Below are positions 1-6,829 of a stretch of DNA of 15,055 nt, piece by piece. Position numbers and translations under genes: made by a program. The stretch is taken from the NCBI GenBank assembly GCA_035691865.1, contig DASSIM010000107.1:1-15055 (forward strand), read 5' to 3'. How positions within the stretch are numbered: position 1 is the stretch's first letter; each line of letters begins with the position of its first letter. Below the pieces are notes generated by a model that worked only from the letters and a program-made list of their open reading frames with translations, ran no database searches and was not told the origin of the DNA. Origin of the DNA: Nitrosopolaris sp035691865 (lineage in GTDB: Archaea > Thermoproteota > Nitrososphaeria > Nitrososphaerales > Nitrososphaeraceae).

Positions 1-260
1 GAACATACAGTTGTGCCGATTTTAAACCTCATCTACAGTATTACCTACCAGCATCATAGGCACTCTTTCCAAGAATAATTTTGGAATGAACATCGCACAT
101 AGATCGCTGCAGACCATGCTAAATTAGAAAAAGATCAAATCAAAACGTCTCATAAAACGTGCGATTTTTATTCAATACAAATTGTTGCTGCATTCACATG
201 TTCACAAACACTTGGCTAGTGTGACAGGCAGAACAACAAGAAAGGCCTTTTTCGTCCTGC
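1..260. other. Intergenic, no gene recognised
   Basis: No convincing coding frame, RNA gene or repeat is visible. The longest readable minus-strand piece is a 23-codon frame near positions 25-96 (starting MFIPKLFLERVP), too short to call. The stretch lies downstream of the small minus-strand gene that ends at 261. Confidence 0.4.
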
Positions 261-443
261 TTATAAGGAATGGCTTACAGGGGTAGAAAATTCGTATAGG
301 TAAATGTTGCCGTTTATATCACGAACTGAAATTTTTCTTTCAGTCTCATTTAATTCTACTGAAACCTCAGTGATCTTAGTGGGGTCAAGATGTAAGAATG
401 CAAGAACACTATCGATATAATTCATTGCATTAATACTTGTCAT
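261..443 (-). CDS. Small hypothetical protein (60 aa)
   Basis: I do not recognise a family. The 60-residue product starts MTSINAMNYIDSVLAF and has a short amphipathic N-terminal helix. A beta-rich half follows (VSVELNETERKISVRDI, then NGNIYLYEF), giving a plausible small alpha/beta fold with no signal peptide or membrane segment. The start is an ATG. An AT-rich TATA-like element (ctaatatacc on the minus strand, about positions 484-493) lies some 45 nt upstream, which would leave a leader of about 20 nt. It stands alone, with no partner on the same strand. The residue pattern (charged strands, clean stop) favours a real gene over chance, but nothing seen assigns a role. Confidence 0.5.
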   Translation of the reverse strand: MTSINAMNYIDSVLAFLHLDPTKITEVSVELNETERKISVRDINGNIYLYEFSTPVSHSL

Positions 444-525
444 ATTTTCTTAACTCTACTTTCTTTAGCCAACTGTTTCATTGCGGTATATTAGCATGTA
501 GGATATTAAGAATTTGATTAACTTT

Positions 526-570
526 GTTAACTTACAAGGTTCACTCACGTAGTTTAAGATCGTTAACTTA
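526..570. repeat. Direct repeat GTTAACTTA, 36 nt apart
   Basis: GTTAACTTA occurs at 526-534 and again at 562-570, with a further TTAACTT just before the first copy. The repeats lie between the small minus-strand gene and the plus-strand kinase remnant. They could be regulator sites for either, or chance in AT-rich DNA. Confidence 0.25.
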
Positions 571-574
571 GGTT

Positions 575-935
575 GTAGGTTTACTCATAACAGAATATTC
601 AATTGAATATAGTGCAGCTCTACCAGCGTGGATCGGAGGTGTTAGATTTAGACTAGTTACTGAATTATCAGAAAATGATATCACTTCTATGAAAGAGGTA
701 GGTTGCCGAGTTCAGATATCTAGAGGGAAGGAGAGGATTAGGGAGTCGCTGAACTAGAATATATTTCAACTTCAGGCAGTATCTCAACGGCAATAGTACT
801 ATTGGGTATTGAAGAATTGACAGAAGCAGCAAAGACAATAACAACTCTTTAACAAGCAGTACATAGTAACGTTGAGTAGAGGAGGTACGATAATATCAAC
901 ATCTTTTCGAAATTCTATGGAACAAGATAATACGT
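575..935 (+). pseudogene. Decayed sensor domain of a thaumarchaeal kinase/TrmB-like gene
   Basis: Three conserved pieces can be read in order but in three frames. At 635-700 there is GGVRFRLVTELSENDITSMK. At 757-774 there is EYISTS, and SNVE at 865-876 shares its frame. At 897-926 there is QHLFEILWNK, preceded by a stop. From memory, these correspond to blocks RGVKIRFITEIT-DNI-CKEL, EYIATA, SNVKEIVE and QQYLFETLWNKAIP of the ligand-sensor domain that precedes HisKA in many Nitrososphaeria histidine kinases. Stops at about 754-756, 850 and 891-893 and the frame changes show that the gene is dead. No HisKA or ATPase part follows, so only the middle of the gene survives. The family assignment rests on recall, not on a search. 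Confidence 0.55.
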
Positions 936-1019
936 AGAGTAGAATGAAGCTAGAGAGAAGCTATTGTACTCTTCCTCCAACATACTGGGAAAGATATCGG
1001 TAAGGCATTTTTCATTTAA

Positions 1020-1403
1020 TTATTGGCTTTTGAGCTGATACTTATCAATAGATGCCATTCCTTGCCTATAAGTTATAATCAAGGTGTCCCCTATCTTAAA
1101 CTGACAATTTGGAATAACTCGAGGATGCTGGTCTGCTCCTATTACAACACATGTTCCTTGCGATTTAGTAACGACTTTTACTTGGTCTGTTACTTCATTT
1201 CTAAATAAATCCCTGATCGGGAAACCAAACATCGCTTGAACCCCAAAAAAACCGCCAATAATCACAATCACCACTAGTAGTGCCATTTTCTTACCAGACA
1301 TGCTGAAAAATGATCCTGTATTGCCATCTACGTCATGTTCGTATGACACAACTAAGTATGAACGTTCAAGCATAAAAAGATACTTTTTGTTATGGAGCTG
1401 CAT
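1020..1403 (-). CDS. Small single-pass membrane protein, extracytoplasmic tail
   Basis: This is an unrecognised protein of 127 residues. From the ATG at 1403 it has a charged N-terminal segment of about 37 residues. One membrane helix follows at about residues 40-60 (MALLVVIVIIGGFFGVQAMF). The tail of about 65 residues has two cysteines (C85 and C100) flanking VVIGADQHPRVIPN, then a strand-rich stretch (KIGDTLIITYRQG). The pattern resembles a small beta-barrel or OB-like extracytoplasmic domain, possibly with a disulfide. The frame extends to a TTG at 1415, but the ATG at 1403 sits 27 nt from a TATAAA box and fits a leaderless mRNA. A shorter start at 1301 (MSGKKMALL) would place the helix at the very N-terminus and is also possible. 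Confidence 0.6.
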   Translation of the reverse strand: MQLHNKKYLFMLERSYLVVSYEHDVDGNTGSFFSMSGKKMALLVVIVIIGGFFGVQAMFGFPIRDLFRNEVTDQVKVVTKSQGTCVVIGADQHPRVIPNCQFKIGDTLIITYRQGMASIDKYQLKSQ

Positions 1404-1424
1404 GTCAAAAATCAACTTTGCAAA

Positions 1425-1437
1425 TAGTATAAAATTG
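1425..1437 (-). promoter_or_regulatory. TATA box for the small membrane protein
   Basis: The minus strand reads aattttatactat. The TATAAA core (plus 1428-1433) is centred about 27 nt upstream of the ATG at 1403, the spacing expected of a leaderless archaeal promoter. Confidence 0.5.
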
Positions 1438-1862
1438 ATTCAGAGCGTTTACAAGAGATTTATGAATACTGTCCTTTTCAACGCATGGTGATTTCCCTTC
1501 CCAGCAAATGATTCTCCCGTAAGGCTCTATTAGCAGGTGAGAACCCAACTACTAAATAAACAGGCATGCCATTGTTATTTTCTATCGTGCCTAAAATATT
1601 GTTGATTTCTTAGCTTTTTTAATTTAAATATTCTGATATAATTGATGCTGCGGTTCTGTCATATCCCATTCTGCGGTCATGGTCATAAATATCCGTTTAA
1701 CAATTGATACTGTTTGTCTCCTTTGTTTCTAATGCGATATATTTAGATGATTGAAAACATAAAGTCTCGTTTCAAGTTCCCGTTCAGGTTATCGTTGATC
1801 AGATTCACCTTATATTATGCTAACCATACTTGTTCTCGATACTCAGCTTAATGGTCGGCTAA
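1438..1862. other. Intergenic region between membrane protein and regulator
   Basis: This 425-nt AT-rich stretch contains no full gene. The only protein-like signal is the short minus-strand piece at 1619-1696. A 35-codon plus-strand frame from 1747 (starting MIENIKSRFKFPF) has no visible promoter and is not called. Confidence 0.4.
1619..1696 (-). pseudogene. Possible C-terminal fragment of a lost gene
   Basis: One minus-strand frame reads TDIYDHDRRMGYDRTAASII followed by SEYLN and a stop. It is preceded at once by an in-frame stop and has no start codon of its own. The residue mix is strongly protein-like, so this may be the tail of a gene whose body is gone. A second frame starting MTMTAEWDMTEPQHQ overlaps it, so one of the two is accidental. 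I do not recognise a family. Confidence 0.25.
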
Positions 1863-2279
1863 TTAATTCAATTCTTCCTTTATTCGTTTTACTAACTCGT
1901 CTATTTCAATGGGTTTTTGAACATATATTGGATTTTTTCGTCCATATTGTAATGCAGAAGGAAGATTTAAACTGCTCTCAAATTTCTGTTTGAGATCTAA
2001 TTCAAACGCCGAGATAAAGCACACCTTAACCTTTTCATCAATTTTCCTTATTTCCATATATAGCTCAAAACCGTTCATAACTGGCATTTTATAATCAATA
2101 AGAGCAAGGTCGTATGAGCCCTTCTTGAAATTTGATAATGCTTGAAGAGGATCATTGAACAGCTCAACTTTGAAGCCATGATCCTCTAGACCTAGACTGA
2201 AAACCGCTGTAATATCAGGCTCATCATCTACAAGTAATATTTTATTGCGCAGACTGTTGTTATTGTTACTATTGTTCAT
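1863..2279 (-). CDS. Stand-alone response regulator (receiver domain)
   Basis: The protein is a 138-residue CheY-like phosphoacceptor with no output domain. A short Asn-rich N-terminus (MNNSNNNNSLRN) precedes the receiver. The acidic pair is D18-D19 in ILLVDDEPD. The phosphoacceptor is D62 in ALIDYKMPVMNG, the switch Ser/Thr is S90 in CFISAF, and the conserved lysine is K122 in YVQKPIEIDEL. All catalytic positions are present. Its ATG overlaps the 3' end of the upstream dCache kinase by 11 nt and has a strong Shine-Dalgarno, so the two are translationally linked and the kinase is the likely phosphodonor. With no DNA-binding domain, it must act by protein contacts or as a phosphate relay, as is common for archaeal receivers. 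I see no clear terminator after it. Confidence 0.9.
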   Translation of the reverse strand: MNNSNNNNSLRNKILLVDDEPDITAVFSLGLEDHGFKVELFNDPLQALSNFKKGSYDLALIDYKMPVMNGFELYMEIRKIDEKVKVCFISAFELDLKQKFESSLNLPSALQYGRKNPIYVQKPIEIDELVKRIKEELN

Positions 2280-4131
2280 CTTGGTTCTCCTTGGCCTGTC
2301 TGCTAACGATCCCCTTGCTTACCGGTATACTAAACGTAAACACTGCTCCTTTCTGTCCGTCAGAATCACTATAATTCTCAGCCCATATCTTGCCTCCGTG
2401 AGCTTCTACTATACTTTTAGAGATAAACAAGCCCAAGCCGGTACCTGCTTCAGATTTTGCAGCGAATTTTGAAAATAGCCTTGGAGATATTTCGGGATCT
2501 ATCCCTTGTCCCGTGTCTTTTATACTAACAACAGCTTTGCCATCCTTTACTGCTTCTGTAACTATGATGGTACCATTCTTGGTAAACTTAATGGCATTAC
2601 TTAATAGGTTAGAAATGACTTGAGTTAAACGGTTCTTATCTGCTTCTAATTCAATACTCCGATTTTGTAGTTCGTGTAATATCTTGATATCTTTGTTAGT
2701 TTTTTCGATTTCGTTTCTTTGGTCATCTATAACATCTGATATTAACTTATTGAGTTTGACACTCTCTGTATTCAGGTTTAATGATTGTGCTTCTATTCTA
2801 GTAACATCCAGAATATCGTTAGTAAGCCTCTGAAGCCTGGTAGCGTTTCTAGCTATCGCCTCCAACATTCCTTCTCTTTTTTCAGGATGTTGCTGAATTA
2901 AGCTAGAATATCCAAGAATAGCTTGCGTAGGAGTCTTCATCTCGTGACTTGCTATATTGATGAACTCTCGCTGCATTTTGTCATGAACTTTTAGCTGTTC
3001 GTTGGCAATTGCAAGTTGATTGTTTGATTCAGCCAAAGATTCATTCGATGTCTTTAGCTCTGCAGTTTTTGTATTCACAAGGGTATTCAATCTTCTATTC
3101 CATGAAAAGACCAAAAATGCAATGATGATTGCTACCGCTCCTATTATTGCCACTACCAATATCGTAAAGTATCTCTGCTGATCAATTAATGCACTTACAT
3201 CACTTGCAAGGTTATGTTGTGCGCTAATGTATAAAGTCAGAAAATTCTTGCCATTAACTAAAATAGGCTGGTAGGTTATGGTATTCATTTTACCATTGAT
3301 GAGAACATCTCCTGAACCGGTATATCCTTGTAATGATCTTTTTATAATATCATTTAAAAGATTCTTCGACTCAGGGAGAGGTAATGAACTTGAGAGTACA
3401 GATTGAAATTTGTTTCCGAAAACGTATTCACCTACATATTGTTGGGCATTACTAGCATAAAGAATGATTCCATTCCTGTCAAGCAATCCTATTGTACTAT
3501 TAAATTGTGGCAATAATTGTTTACTCAAAAAGTTGCCCAAGGTTTGGAGCCTGATTGAGGTAACGACTACACCAGTGACAATTCCATTCGCGCCCCCTGT
3601 CGTATTGATAACGGGGTATGATATGTATAATCTAGGAATTTTGTCATTTGATTCTATCAGTCTGCTGTAATATACTGAATGAGTCTGTGTTGGGATAGAA
3701 TAGTATGGTCTATAACTTAGATCTGTTCCTTTGTATTTTTGATATGTAGTTTGGTTGATATCGCTTATCCAATTTATTTTGCCGTCTTTATTTAACCACA
3801 TATAAAAATCAGTCATATCATTTGAGGAGTGTTCCCTACCGTTTATGACAACATCTGCACTTTTGTATTCATTATTATGTATGGCAGAAGATTCAGCAAG
3901 TGTTTTCAAGAGGGCATCAACAGTCTGTAATTTATTTGCTAAGATTAGTGCAATGTCATGTACCTCGATCCTGGTATTTGATCTCACTTCCTGCGAAGCA
4001 ATATCAACTATTTTGTTAGAAGTAAGAATTGAATATTGGTATGAGAATATCGATAGTACTATTGCGATACCCGCAATAACAACTAATATGACAATATTAG
4101 TGCTCGGGTTGCGCTCTAGCATAAAAGGCAT
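2269..4131 (-). CDS. Membrane histidine kinase with dCache sensor
   Basis: This 620-residue sensor kinase should autophosphorylate on a histidine and pass phosphate to the receiver encoded next to it. Membrane helices are at about residues 12-31 and 321-343. Between them lies an extracytoplasmic domain of about 290 residues with double-Cache features (FYMWLNKDGKINWISD, then DLSYRPYY, then RLYISYPV). A coiled coil at about 345-390 joins it to HisKA, with H396 in FINIASHEMKTP. The ATPase domain has the N box NRLTQVISNLLSNAIKFT (about 500-517), DTGQGID (539-545), RLFSKF (551-556) and GTGLGLFISKS (563-573). All kinase motifs are intact and there is no HAMP or PAS domain. The ATG at 4131 was chosen because TM1 follows directly; M4 at 4122 is an alternative. 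The ligand cannot be read from the sequence. The core is very close to that of the neighbouring kinase. Confidence 0.92.
   Translation of the reverse strand: MPFMLERNPSTNIVILVVIAGIAIVLSIFSYQYSILTSNKIVDIASQEVRSNTRIEVHDIALILANKLQTVDALLKTLAESSAIHNNEYKSADVVINGREHSSNDMTDFYMWLNKDGKINWISDINQTTYQKYKGTDLSYRPYYSIPTQTHSVYYSRLIESNDKIPRLYISYPVINTTGGANGIVTGVVVTSIRLQTLGNFLSKQLLPQFNSTIGLLDRNGIILYASNAQQYVGEYVFGNKFQSVLSSSLPLPESKNLLNDIIKRSLQGYTGSGDVLINGKMNTITYQPILVNGKNFLTLYISAQHNLASDVSALIDQQRYFTILVVAIIGAVAIIIAFLVFSWNRRLNTLVNTKTAELKTSNESLAESNNQLAIANEQLKVHDKMQREFINIASHEMKTPTQAILGYSSLIQQHPEKREGMLEAIARNATRLQRLTNDILDVTRIEAQSLNLNTESVKLNKLISDVIDDQRNEIEKTNKDIKILHELQNRSIELEADKNRLTQVISNLLSNAIKFTKNGTIIVTEAVKDGKAVVSIKDTGQGIDPEISPRLFSKFAAKSEAGTGLGLFISKSIVEAHGGKIWAENYSDSDGQKGAVFTFSIPVSKGIVSRQAKENQDEQ
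2287..2292 (-). promoter_or_regulatory. Shine-Dalgarno of the receiver gene
   Basis: The minus strand reads AAGGAG, then 7 nt, then the ATG at 2279. It lies inside the kinase coding sequence, as expected for a downstream cistron in a transcript whose first gene may need no leader. It supports the chosen start. Confidence 0.65.
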
Positions 4132-4234
4132 CTTCTTTATGGATCAAGTCTACCGGTGATACTTAAGCATCATCATAATGTCAGCCACTATCTCGCCTAT
4201 ACGCTTCAGGAACCTTTCGTTGTGAATAGGTATT

Positions 4235-4244
4235 CATATAAAAT
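4235..4244 (-). promoter_or_regulatory. Candidate TATA box for the kinase-receiver operon
   Basis: The minus strand reads ATTTTATATG in the 137-nt gap between the two kinases. Transcription would begin near 4213 and give a leader of about 80 nt. A weaker AT-rich element (ttaagtat, about 4161-4168) lies closer to the start. Its presence suggests that the dCache kinase can be transcribed separately from the upstream kinase. Confidence 0.4.
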
Positions 4245-4268
4245 AATTTGTAATGGTTATAGGAGTGA

Positions 4269-5807
4269 TCAAATCGGTAGACTAAAGGCAAATGTTGCTC
4301 CCTTACCATCGTCATTATTTTTATACCATATCCGCCCACCATGAGATTCTACAATACTTTTAGAGATGAACAATCCCAAACCTGTCCCTTTCGAAGAATA
4401 CGTTGAAACAAACTTCGAAAACAAACTTGGCATGATTTTACTATCTATGCCCCTGCCTTCATCGCTTATAGCGACAACGATTTCGCGGGCATTTTCATTT
4501 GGTCCTCCTGACCTAACCTTGTTCTCTGTATGTATTGTGATAGTCCCACCTTTCCCGTTTTCTTTGATAGATTTGAAGGCATTACTCAGTAGATTCGAAA
4601 CAACCTGGGCTATTCTTCCTTTGTCGGCTTGAACCAAAATATCGTGAGGAACATATGATAGCCTTATTTTTTGGCTGTGACTGTCGTGGAATTCTTTGCC
4701 TAAAACCAGGTCATTCATTGCATTTATCATTACATCATTCAAATTGAATAGTTCTTTATTCAACCCAAGTGATTTGCTTTCAATCTTTGTAACATCCAAA
4801 ATATCATTCGTAAGTCGCTGTAATCTTTGTGCGTTCCTAATAGTAACTTCCAACAATTCCTTTTGTTTGACATCCGTTATTTGAGAGTGAAGGATCTCTG
4901 TTAACCCAAGTATCGGCTGTATTGGTGTTTTTAATTCATGAGCTGCTATATTGATGAATTCATCTTTTAACCGATCTTTAAATTTGAGTTCCTCGTTTGC
5001 TATTTCAAGTTTCTTTGTTAAGTCGACTTGTCTTATAGTAGAGCCCCTTATAGAACCCACCATGGAGTTAAATGACTCACTGAGAACAGAGAGTTCGTCA
5101 CTACCTTTTTGTTCCACGGATACTTGAAGATTTCCCTTTTTTATTTCGGCTGTCGCTTGAGTTAGAATGAATATTGGTTTTAACATTCTTGCAACAAGAT
5201 ACAAGATTAATACTAGAATACCTACGATCAGGATTGCAAAAAGGATTTGCAGTAGAATCACATTTTCGGAATTTTTATCTGCTCCTTGTCCTAGTTGTGT
5301 AACTAATTTATCAGAAGCGTTAACCAAGCTAAATGCTTTCGATTCTAGGTCTTTTTCTGCTAAGGACAGGTCAAGTGCTGTCAGCGGTGGGAATGTGGTT
5401 TGTTTTGCATGAGGTGGCGTTAATATTACCTGTACAATAAGAGTCTTGTAATCATTCCAGTCCTGGTCAAGAGTTTTCCACAATTCCAACAAGTCGGAGG
5501 GCAGTGGTCTCAAATCAATTCCTGAAATTCTCCCACCTTGCTTTAGCGTCATTATGTTTGAATGCAAGGCGTCTATAGCAGCTTGTAGATGTGATGAATC
5601 AGTGGATCCGTCTATATATTTTTCAGTTTGAAATAGAAGATTGGTGGTAAGATATCGGTTTTTGCCTGCAATATTAATTGAATTCCCTATTGATGATTGC
5701 TGAGATTGGAAATAAGTTAGCACACTGAAACTACCAACAATCAGAATAATTTCTATGATAACGAGTATCGTGATTTTTAAAAGAATTTTAGAAGTGATTT
5801 TTTTCAT
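4269..5807 (-). CDS. Membrane histidine kinase with PilJ-like sensor and HAMP
   Basis: From the ATG at 5807 this is a 512-residue sensor kinase. TM1 is at about residues 8-33. An extracytoplasmic helical domain follows, whose NSINIAGKNRYLTTNLLFQT resembles the INLAGRQRMLxQ signature of the PilJ-type (type IV pili MCP N-terminal) sensor. TM2 is at about 185-208, then comes a HAMP linker (ending DELSVLSESFNSMV). HisKA carries H290 in FINIAAHELKTP. The ATPase domain has VVSNLLSNAF (N409), SDEGRGID (about 448-455), LFSKF, and GTGLGLFISKS (474-484). All motifs are complete. The frame reaches back to a TTG at 5864, but that codon sits inside the TATA box, whereas MKKITSKILLKITIL at 5807 is a normal N-terminus. 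No receiver of its own is adjacent, so it may share the downstream one. Confidence 0.9.
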   Translation of the reverse strand: MKKITSKILLKITILVIIEIILIVGSFSVLTYFQSQQSSIGNSINIAGKNRYLTTNLLFQTEKYIDGSTDSSHLQAAIDALHSNIMTLKQGGRISGIDLRPLPSDLLELWKTLDQDWNDYKTLIVQVILTPPHAKQTTFPPLTALDLSLAEKDLESKAFSLVNASDKLVTQLGQGADKNSENVILLQILFAILIVGILVLILYLVARMLKPIFILTQATAEIKKGNLQVSVEQKGSDELSVLSESFNSMVGSIRGSTIRQVDLTKKLEIANEELKFKDRLKDEFINIAAHELKTPIQPILGLTEILHSQITDVKQKELLEVTIRNAQRLQRLTNDILDVTKIESKSLGLNKELFNLNDVMINAMNDLVLGKEFHDSHSQKIRLSYVPHDILVQADKGRIAQVVSNLLSNAFKSIKENGKGGTITIHTENKVRSGGPNENAREIVVAISDEGRGIDSKIMPSLFSKFVSTYSSKGTGLGLFISKSIVESHGGRIWYKNNDDGKGATFAFSLPI

Positions 5808-5862
5808 CAAGTTGTCTGCTTCTTCTCTGCATCGAGCGTCTAGTTCTTTCGAACTGGGGGAC

Positions 5863-5871
5863 AATATATAA
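5863..5871 (-). promoter_or_regulatory. TATA box for the PilJ-like kinase
   Basis: The minus strand reads cTTATATATTg, a strong archaeal TATA element. A start of transcription about 26 nt downstream (near 5841) leaves a leader of about 34 nt to the ATG at 5807. The leader carries a purine-rich agaagaag about 8-15 nt before the ATG. Confidence 0.55.
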
Positions 5872-5934
5872 GCACACCCCTAAATTTGCAAATATTGAGT
5901 TTGAAGTAGATGTCTGATAGAATGGATTGCAAAG

Positions 5935-6111
5935 TCACACTTCCCTCATTTCCTCATATAAAGACCAGGAGATCAATCTTTTCCAAAGTGGTTGAATATA
6001 ATCATATAATCTAATTCTGCTATAATTCATATAACCAAATAATCTATTGTAACTGACCTTAAAAAAACAACCAAAGGTTATCACCTGATATATTTCTCTT
6101 ATTGGTTTCAT
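5935..6111 (-). CDS. Small ORF of unknown function (58 aa), possibly a remnant
   Basis: The frame opens with ATG at 6111 (MKPIREIYQVITFGCFF) and ends PLWKRLISWSLYEEMREV with TGA. It stays open without an ATG back to 6204 (including SRYQDARNEFGEIWGESR), so the annotated start may be internal to an older gene. It is rich in Tyr, Arg and Ile, with helix-like spacing, which could suit a small DNA- or protein-binding domain. No TATA box is visible upstream, and the upstream DNA is C-rich on the plus strand. Parts of it (the MKPI start and the EEM motif) recur at 6170-6300 in the same order, which suggests a duplicated, decaying gene. No family was recognised. Confidence 0.3.
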   Translation of the reverse strand: MKPIREIYQVITFGCFFKVSYNRLFGYMNYSRIRLYDYIQPLWKRLISWSLYEEMREV

Positions 6112-6169
6112 CCTTGATTCCCCCCAGATCTCCCCGAATTCATTTCTGGCATCCTGATATCGAGAATTG

Positions 6170-6262
6170 TTAGACCGTAAAATAAGGCTTAAAACTCTCC
6201 TTACCTAAAAGAGGTGGTCCACTCATTTCCTCATGCATAATTCTCGTCCATTCGGTTTGGAG
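6170..6262 (-). pseudogene. Second copy / fragment related to the 5935-6111 frame
   Basis: The minus strand reads QTEWTRIMHEEMSGPPLLG, then KESFKPYFTV and a stop, after an in-frame TAG. The DNA atgcatgaggaaatgag matches atatgaggaaatgag near 5945-5959. Just upstream, gatgaaaccaata (about 6268-6280) matches the start of the other copy at about 6100-6112. The shared order with different spacing fits an old duplication followed by deletion. It has no intact start and no promoter. Confidence 0.3.
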
Positions 6263-6330
6263 CTATCTATTGGTTTCATCTTTCGTGTTCCGTTTTGCTA
6301 TATTCAGATTAGGTCCTGGTGGCTTGCCTG

Positions 6331-6480
6331 TTAATTGGCCAGAGCTAATCTTATTTGCTTAAACATACAAGGCTTTATGCTTTTATCTTGTGTACCACAT
6401 GCCGTAAAGTGCCATCCCACTTCCAATGCCAAGAAAGTCCCTACAAACCCAATTACTGGGTAAATCAGATATTCAAACAT
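6331..6480 (-). CDS. Small membrane protein (49 aa)
   Basis: The frame is short but very protein-like: MFEYLIYPVIGFVGTFLALE, then VGWHFTACGTQDKSIKPC, then MFKQIRLALAN and a stop. Residues about 4-22 form one hydrophobic helix broken by Pro and Gly. A polar tail follows with Trp-His and two cysteines (C28 and C38). A small membrane-anchored protein with its tail on the other side is the obvious reading. No family can be named. I see no clear TATA box at the expected distance from the ATG at 6480, which lowers certainty. It runs in the same direction as the small frames beside it, towards the kinase genes. Confidence 0.45.
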   Translation of the reverse strand: MFEYLIYPVIGFVGTFLALEVGWHFTACGTQDKSIKPCMFKQIRLALAN

Positions 6481-6672
6481 ACAAACTCGTTGTTAGAAGA
6501 AGAGACTAATCTACCCTCGTAGGCTTGGTCTATGATAAATAATATCTGCTGCTTACAGGCAGCTAAATAACCTGGAATATACGATAAACTAATAGATTTT
6601 TTTTTGGTTTTCACTAAAAAGATCTTATTAGCTACATTTTTTCCAATCGCATCCCCTCCATTAATTAGTTGA

Positions 6673-6759
6673 TTTATCGACCCTCTGGCCGACATACACG
6701 ACGCGATCACGAACGGCCTACCGTTCAAGAACGGTGGGGAGTTCATTTATCCTGAATAA
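6673..6759 (+). pseudogene. 3' tail of a lost gene with GC-rich third positions
   Basis: The plus strand reads FIDPLADIHDAITNGLPF, then KNGGEFIYPE and TAA. In the 20 codons from 6685 to 6744, 17 end in G or C, whereas intact neighbours prefer A or T. This is the clearest codon-level sign that the stretch was coding in a more GC-rich genome. An in-frame TGA at 6670-6672 cuts it off; upstream in the same frame is AT-rich sequence (ILLATFFPIASPPLIS) that may or may not belong to it. The opposite strand is also open (6465-6746) but its frame is best explained as a shadow. No family was recognised. Confidence 0.4.
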
Positions 6760-6792
6760 ACGGGCATAATTTCTATAAATCTCTTATTCAGG
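6751..6792. other. Stem-loop at the end of the gene tail
   Basis: CCTGAATAA (6751-6759) and TTATTCAGG (6784-6792) are perfect 9-nt inverted repeats with a 24-nt loop. The left arm contains the last codons and the stop of the 6673-6759 fragment. It could be a terminator brought in with that gene or a mobile-element end. A second short hairpin, ACCGTTC-AA-GAACGGT, lies at 6720-6735 inside the fragment. Confidence 0.5.
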
Positions 6793-6829
6793 TAAACTGT
6801 TTCAAATTGTCCCCACAAAGGTAGTACCA

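Noticed and set aside
5808..5864. TTG start at 5864 for the PilJ-like kinase
   Set aside because: The codon lies inside the strong TATA box and adds a polar charged stretch before TM1. The ATG at 5807 gives a normal N-terminus.
6465..6746. 93-codon minus frame starting MNSPPFLNGRPFVIAS
   Set aside because: It is antisense to the GC3-rich plus-strand tail, which explains its openness, and it has a poly-Lys stretch from a T/A run. It shows no promoter or family resemblance.
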